From NCBI GenBank assembly GCA_964530165.1, contig CAZGYE010000317.1, positions 1 through 6,531 on the forward strand: a DNA stretch of 6,531 nucleotides, read 5' to 3'. The notes under the pieces are model-generated. The model did not search any database. It was given only the letters and a program-made list of their open reading frames with translations, and was not told where the DNA came from. This document shows positions 4,600-6,531 of this stretch, piece by piece. The translations under genes were made by a program, and so were the position numbers. Position 1 is the first letter of the stretch. Every line of letters begins with the position of its first letter. The stretch is from CAZGYE01 sp964530165. GTDB lineage: Bacteria; Planctomycetota; Planctomycetia; Planctomycetales; Planctomycetaceae.

Positions 4600-4887
4600 T
4601 TATGGGAATCGAAACGCGGTCATGCGCCCTGAGTTCTGAAGTTCCTTTACCACCGCATCAGCGTTGTTGATCGCAGCAACCAGAGCAGGCCAACTGCCAC
4701 CGGCAAAAGCATGTAGGACAAATTGGCTGCTGTCCTGAGTAACAAGCTGAACGTGTCCGCTTCCATCGTTGTTTAGGATGACCTTGATCGTGACACTGCC
4801 GCCTTGACACGCAATCTTGGCGATGTCCAGTTGCATCGTCGCACCCTCGATGTGCGGCGATTGTTGATCACTTGGTAGGTTGTTCAT
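4600..4887 (-). CDS. hypothetical protein, 95 aa
   Basis: The function is not recognised. The longest start (ATG 4887) has GGGG 7 nt upstream. An internal ATG at 4836 has a better GAGGG at the same spacing and would give a 78-aa protein starting MQLDIAKIACQGG. Both starts share a nearly identical GGGTGCRACGATG context, so either or both may be used. The conserved-looking core (KIACQGGSVTIKVILNNDGSGHVQLVTQ, FVLHAFAGGSWPALVAAINNADAVVKELQ) suggests a small beta-sheet followed by a helix. There is no signal peptide or TM segment. It follows the coiled-coil gene by 58 nt on the same strand and probably shares its transcript, ending at the inverted repeat 4519-4592. Confidence 0.65.
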   Translation of the reverse strand: MNNLPSDQQSPHIEGATMQLDIAKIACQGGSVTIKVILNNDGSGHVQLVTQDSSQFVLHAFAGGSWPALVAAINNADAVVKELQNSGRMTAFRFP

Positions 4888-4945
4888 CGTTGCACCCCAC
4901 GGCTGCTGGCTAAACCCGTTGACCTCGTTTATTTCATCGCTCCGT

Positions 4946-5746
4946 TTACGGTCGTGCGGCTTCCTTCAAGACCGCGTTTGTCACGGGGCCAGGCCCGATC
5001 ACCTCTTCGACCCGTTTCGCCTCCTCGACGGTGAGTGTCCCGCCATCCTTAAGCTTGTCCGTCATGCTGTGCAAAAATGCCTGATCGGCCGGATCGAGGG
5101 CACCGTCCTTTGACAGCCTCTCATCTGCGACCTTTAAGCCCAAACCGGTTTGCCAAAGCAGTTTCGCAGTTTCGAGGCTGATCTCTTTGCCGGCTTTTAC
5201 ATCCTCACCAACCTTTGTGAGAAATGCTTGTATTACTGGGTCCAGGGCCATGAATTTGGCCAGCTTGTCGTCGAGGCGTTCCTTCTCTTGTTCGACCAAA
5301 CGGTGCGCGGCGGAAAGCTCCTGCTTTGCTTCAGCGACTTTCCGGTCTGCCTCTTGCTTTTCAAAAAGCAGCTTGGATTGCTGCTGTAGTTGTGAAGTCG
5401 TCAAGTCGGCGTCCTGCTCAATCACATCCGCTTTAGCCTTTAGCCTGTCGAATTCCGCTTGCTTCTTTTCGATGGCACTTAGCGCACGATCCCTTTCGCT
5501 TGTCATTTCTTCGAGCGAGGTTTTGAGTTCACCGGTTCGTTCCTGTTCCTTTGCAAGTAGCTCTTCGGCCTCCTCAATCGCGTTGTTGCCCGATTCGTGA
5601 GCTTTTGGTGGATCACGTCGCAGCTCAAAAGCAGCGAGCACAATCCCCAAGACCACAACCCCGGTCCCAACACCGATGGCGTACAATCGGATTGTCTCAC
5701 GACGCCGTTGGCTTTTTCTCAGTAGCTGTTCGCCGATCGTGTTCAT
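4946..5746 (-). CDS. membrane-anchored coiled-coil protein with duplicated C-terminal motif
   Basis: The protein is 266 aa. The ATG at 5746 is preferred over one at 5761, because GGGAG lies 8 nt upstream and the ATG overlaps the previous stop as ATGA. A basic N-terminus (KSQRRRETIR, 11-20) and a hydrophobic span (LYAIGVGTGVVVLGIVLAAF, 21-40) predict a single TM anchor with the N-terminus inside. Residues 54-168 are a long charged coiled coil. The C-terminus carries two copies of one motif: ALDPVIQAFLTKVGEDVKAG (167-186) and ALDPADQAFLHSMTDKLKDG (217-236), each followed by a helical ExAK segment, about 50 residues apart. The topology resembles membrane-tethered spacers or sensors, but no enzyme domain is present. 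It is probably co-translated with the 125-aa protein, which suggests the two act together. Confidence 0.8.
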   Translation of the reverse strand: MNTIGEQLLRKSQRRRETIRLYAIGVGTGVVVLGIVLAAFELRRDPPKAHESGNNAIEEAEELLAKEQERTGELKTSLEEMTSERDRALSAIEKKQAEFDRLKAKADVIEQDADLTTSQLQQQSKLLFEKQEADRKVAEAKQELSAAHRLVEQEKERLDDKLAKFMALDPVIQAFLTKVGEDVKAGKEISLETAKLLWQTGLGLKVADERLSKDGALDPADQAFLHSMTDKLKDGGTLTVEEAKRVEEVIGPGPVTNAVLKEAARP

Positions 5747-6120
5747 TGTGGCATCTCCCATTTGTCGGTTTCTCTCGTTTGCGCCTTCAGTTTGCGCCGA
5801 AGTGAATCGGCAAGCTCGGCACGGTCAAATGTCACCAGCTCCCTGCCGCTCTCGTAATCGACAGGATCAACAACGACTTGAAACGCTGGTGCATTGCCAG
5901 CACGGTCTGGCGGGTTTTCGAGATATTCGAGTACACTTCTCGACTCTTCAAAGCACACCGTGATACAATCGAGGTCGCCGCGGTTTTTGAACAGGGTTGC
6001 ATTTTCTTCCGAGGTAAAGAGCGGCATAAAAAGATCGCTCCCGCACCGAAGAAAGAGTGCGCCGGAACCATCTTTGAGAGTGAAGGTATACAGTGGCACA
6101 CGAAACGCAAAAGTGGGCAT
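5743..6120 (-). CDS. hypothetical protein, 125 aa
   Basis: The ATG at 6120 is chosen over an in-frame start at 6204 because GGGGAG lies 9 nt upstream and the added residues are not protein-like in composition. The protein is soluble, with no signal peptide or TM span. Residues 8-60 (VPLYTFTLKDGSGALFL, SDLFMPLFTSEENATLFKNR, LDCITVCFEES) recall the N-terminal fold of SseB-like proteins, with its LFTSEE-type turn, but this is only a loose resemblance. Residues 79-86 (AFQVVVDP) look like a further beta strand, and 100-116 form a basic helix. The stop overlaps the start of the coiled-coil membrane gene (ATGA), so the two are translationally coupled. Confidence 0.7.
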   Translation of the reverse strand: MPTFAFRVPLYTFTLKDGSGALFLRCGSDLFMPLFTSEENATLFKNRGDLDCITVCFEESRSVLEYLENPPDRAGNAPAFQVVVDPVDYESGRELVTFDRAELADSLRRKLKAQTRETDKWEMPQ

Positions 6121-6219
6121 TTGACGAATCTCCCCGGTCTGAGTCTGAAGGTGCCGACACGTCTGTCGTAATTTGTTCTTGCAAAAAGGTTCGACTTCCA
6201 GCACCGCTTGAGGCCGTGT

Positions 6220-6390
6220 TTATCGACAGCCAGGGCAACATCCAAAAGCTGCCAAACGTGCGGTGACTTTGTTATCTGCGGTTGCTGTCCTTGGCTTCAT
6301 CGTGTTGCGTTCAATTTGAATCAGCGTCACGAAGGCATACCCGACGATGCCTCCCAACACGCACGCCCGCAGGTGTTCAGTGATACTCAT
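6220..6390 (-). CDS. small single-TM protein, 56 aa
   Basis: The ATG at 6390 has AGAGGGG 7 nt upstream. An ATG at 6396 has the same site only 1 nt away and is less likely. Residues 9-28 (RACVLGGIVGYAFVTLIQIE) form one hydrophobic segment, followed by a basic tail (RNTMKPRT, 28-35) and a Cys-rich end, GCCPGC. It may be a small inner-membrane protein. No family is recognised. It lies between the tRNA-Val 3' end and the 125-aa gene, 99 nt before the latter, on the same strand. A run of nine Gs (minus strand) lies just upstream of its ribosome site. Confidence 0.5.
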   Translation of the reverse strand: MSITEHLRACVLGGIVGYAFVTLIQIERNTMKPRTATADNKVTARLAAFGCCPGCR

Positions 6391-6427
6391 GGTCATTCCC
6401 CTCTTTCCCCCCCCCAATTCTTCCCCG

Positions 6428-6440
6428 GTGCATGATGCAC
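6428..6440. repeat. 13-bp palindrome near the tRNA
   Basis: GTGCATGATGCAC consists of two perfect 6-bp arms around one central base. It lies about 40 bp past the 3' end of the tRNA and 38 bp upstream of the small TM gene. It could be an operator for that gene or an integrase or accessory site, but there is no other support. Confidence 0.35.
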
Positions 6441-6480
6441 ACGCCAACTTCGGTTCATTGGCCTCGATTGTTCTTGTCAG

Positions 6481-6531
6481 TGGACGATACTGGACTCGAA
6501 CCAGTGACCTCCACGATGTCAACGTGGCGCT
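6481..6531 (-). tRNA. tRNA-Val (anticodon GAC), 3' part
   Basis: The 3' two-thirds of a tRNA is cut by the window edge. On the minus strand the anticodon stem-loop is CCACG/CGTGG (6523-6527/6511-6515) around TTGACAT, so the anticodon is GAC. The variable loop is AGGTC. The T-arm is ACTGG-TTCGAGT-CCAGT (6489-6505). The acceptor 3' strand ATCGTCC ends with discriminator A at 6481. The CCA tail is not encoded (next bases CTG). The D-arm and 5' end lie outside. No T-rich terminator follows it. Confidence 0.93.

Noticed and set aside
5187..5600. 137-aa Ser/Cys-rich plus-strand frame
   Set aside because: It is antisense to the coiled-coil gene. The Ser-rich composition mirrors Glu/Lys/Ala codons on the other strand.

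Overview
The window is about 6.5 kb of moderately GC-rich DNA in which every credible gene lies on the minus strand and reads right to left. The protein styles suggest an environmental bacterium, plausibly a planctomycete: a KorB-like ParB-fold protein with a GRNRHAA box, a tyrosine integrase with HxxR changed to QxxR, small XRE regulators, and an N-terminal domain followed by a short-period repeat. This taxonomic guess rests on remembered family resemblance, not on a search. The content looks like the integration and regulation module of an integrative element or prophage remnant next to a tRNA-Val gene.

Right part (6531 to 4600): the 3' portion of a tRNA-Val(GAC) runs off the window edge. 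Leftward from it come a tiny one-TM protein (6390-6220), an unrecognised 125-aa protein (6120-5743), a membrane-anchored coiled-coil protein with a duplicated C-terminal motif (5746-4946, ATGA overlap with the gene before it), and an unrecognised small protein (4887-4600). A 12-bp GC-rich inverted repeat with a structured loop (4519-4592) closes this block.

Middle (4592 to 2499): a small XRE/CI-like regulator (4476-4228) has a promoter placed so that its mRNA should be nearly leaderless. A near-consensus promoter (TTGACA-17-TAATAT) lies at its 3' end and reads into a ParB-like gene (4082-3231). The same 17-bp dyad motif occurs on both sides of the regulator gene, in opposite orientations, once directly over the predicted transcription start of the parB-like operon. 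This looks like a compact repressor/operator switch. The parB-like gene overlaps a 138-aa gene (3279-2863), which is 4 nt from a 119-aa winged-helix gene (2858-2499). These last two proteins both carry sliding-clamp-binding-like peptides (QLQLPF near a C-terminus, QLSLF near an N-terminus).

Left part (2375 to 1): a tyrosine recombinase (2375-1383), a small XRE protein that could be an excisionase or regulator (1289-1026), then an AT-rich 45-bp hairpin overlapping a predicted promoter, and a 239-aa protein (842-123) ending in four 18-residue repeats. Its stop codon falls inside a tRNA T-arm-like sequence, a candidate attachment-site remnant, followed by small inverted repeats up to the left edge. 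No rightward gene, rRNA, CRISPR array or IS element was seen.
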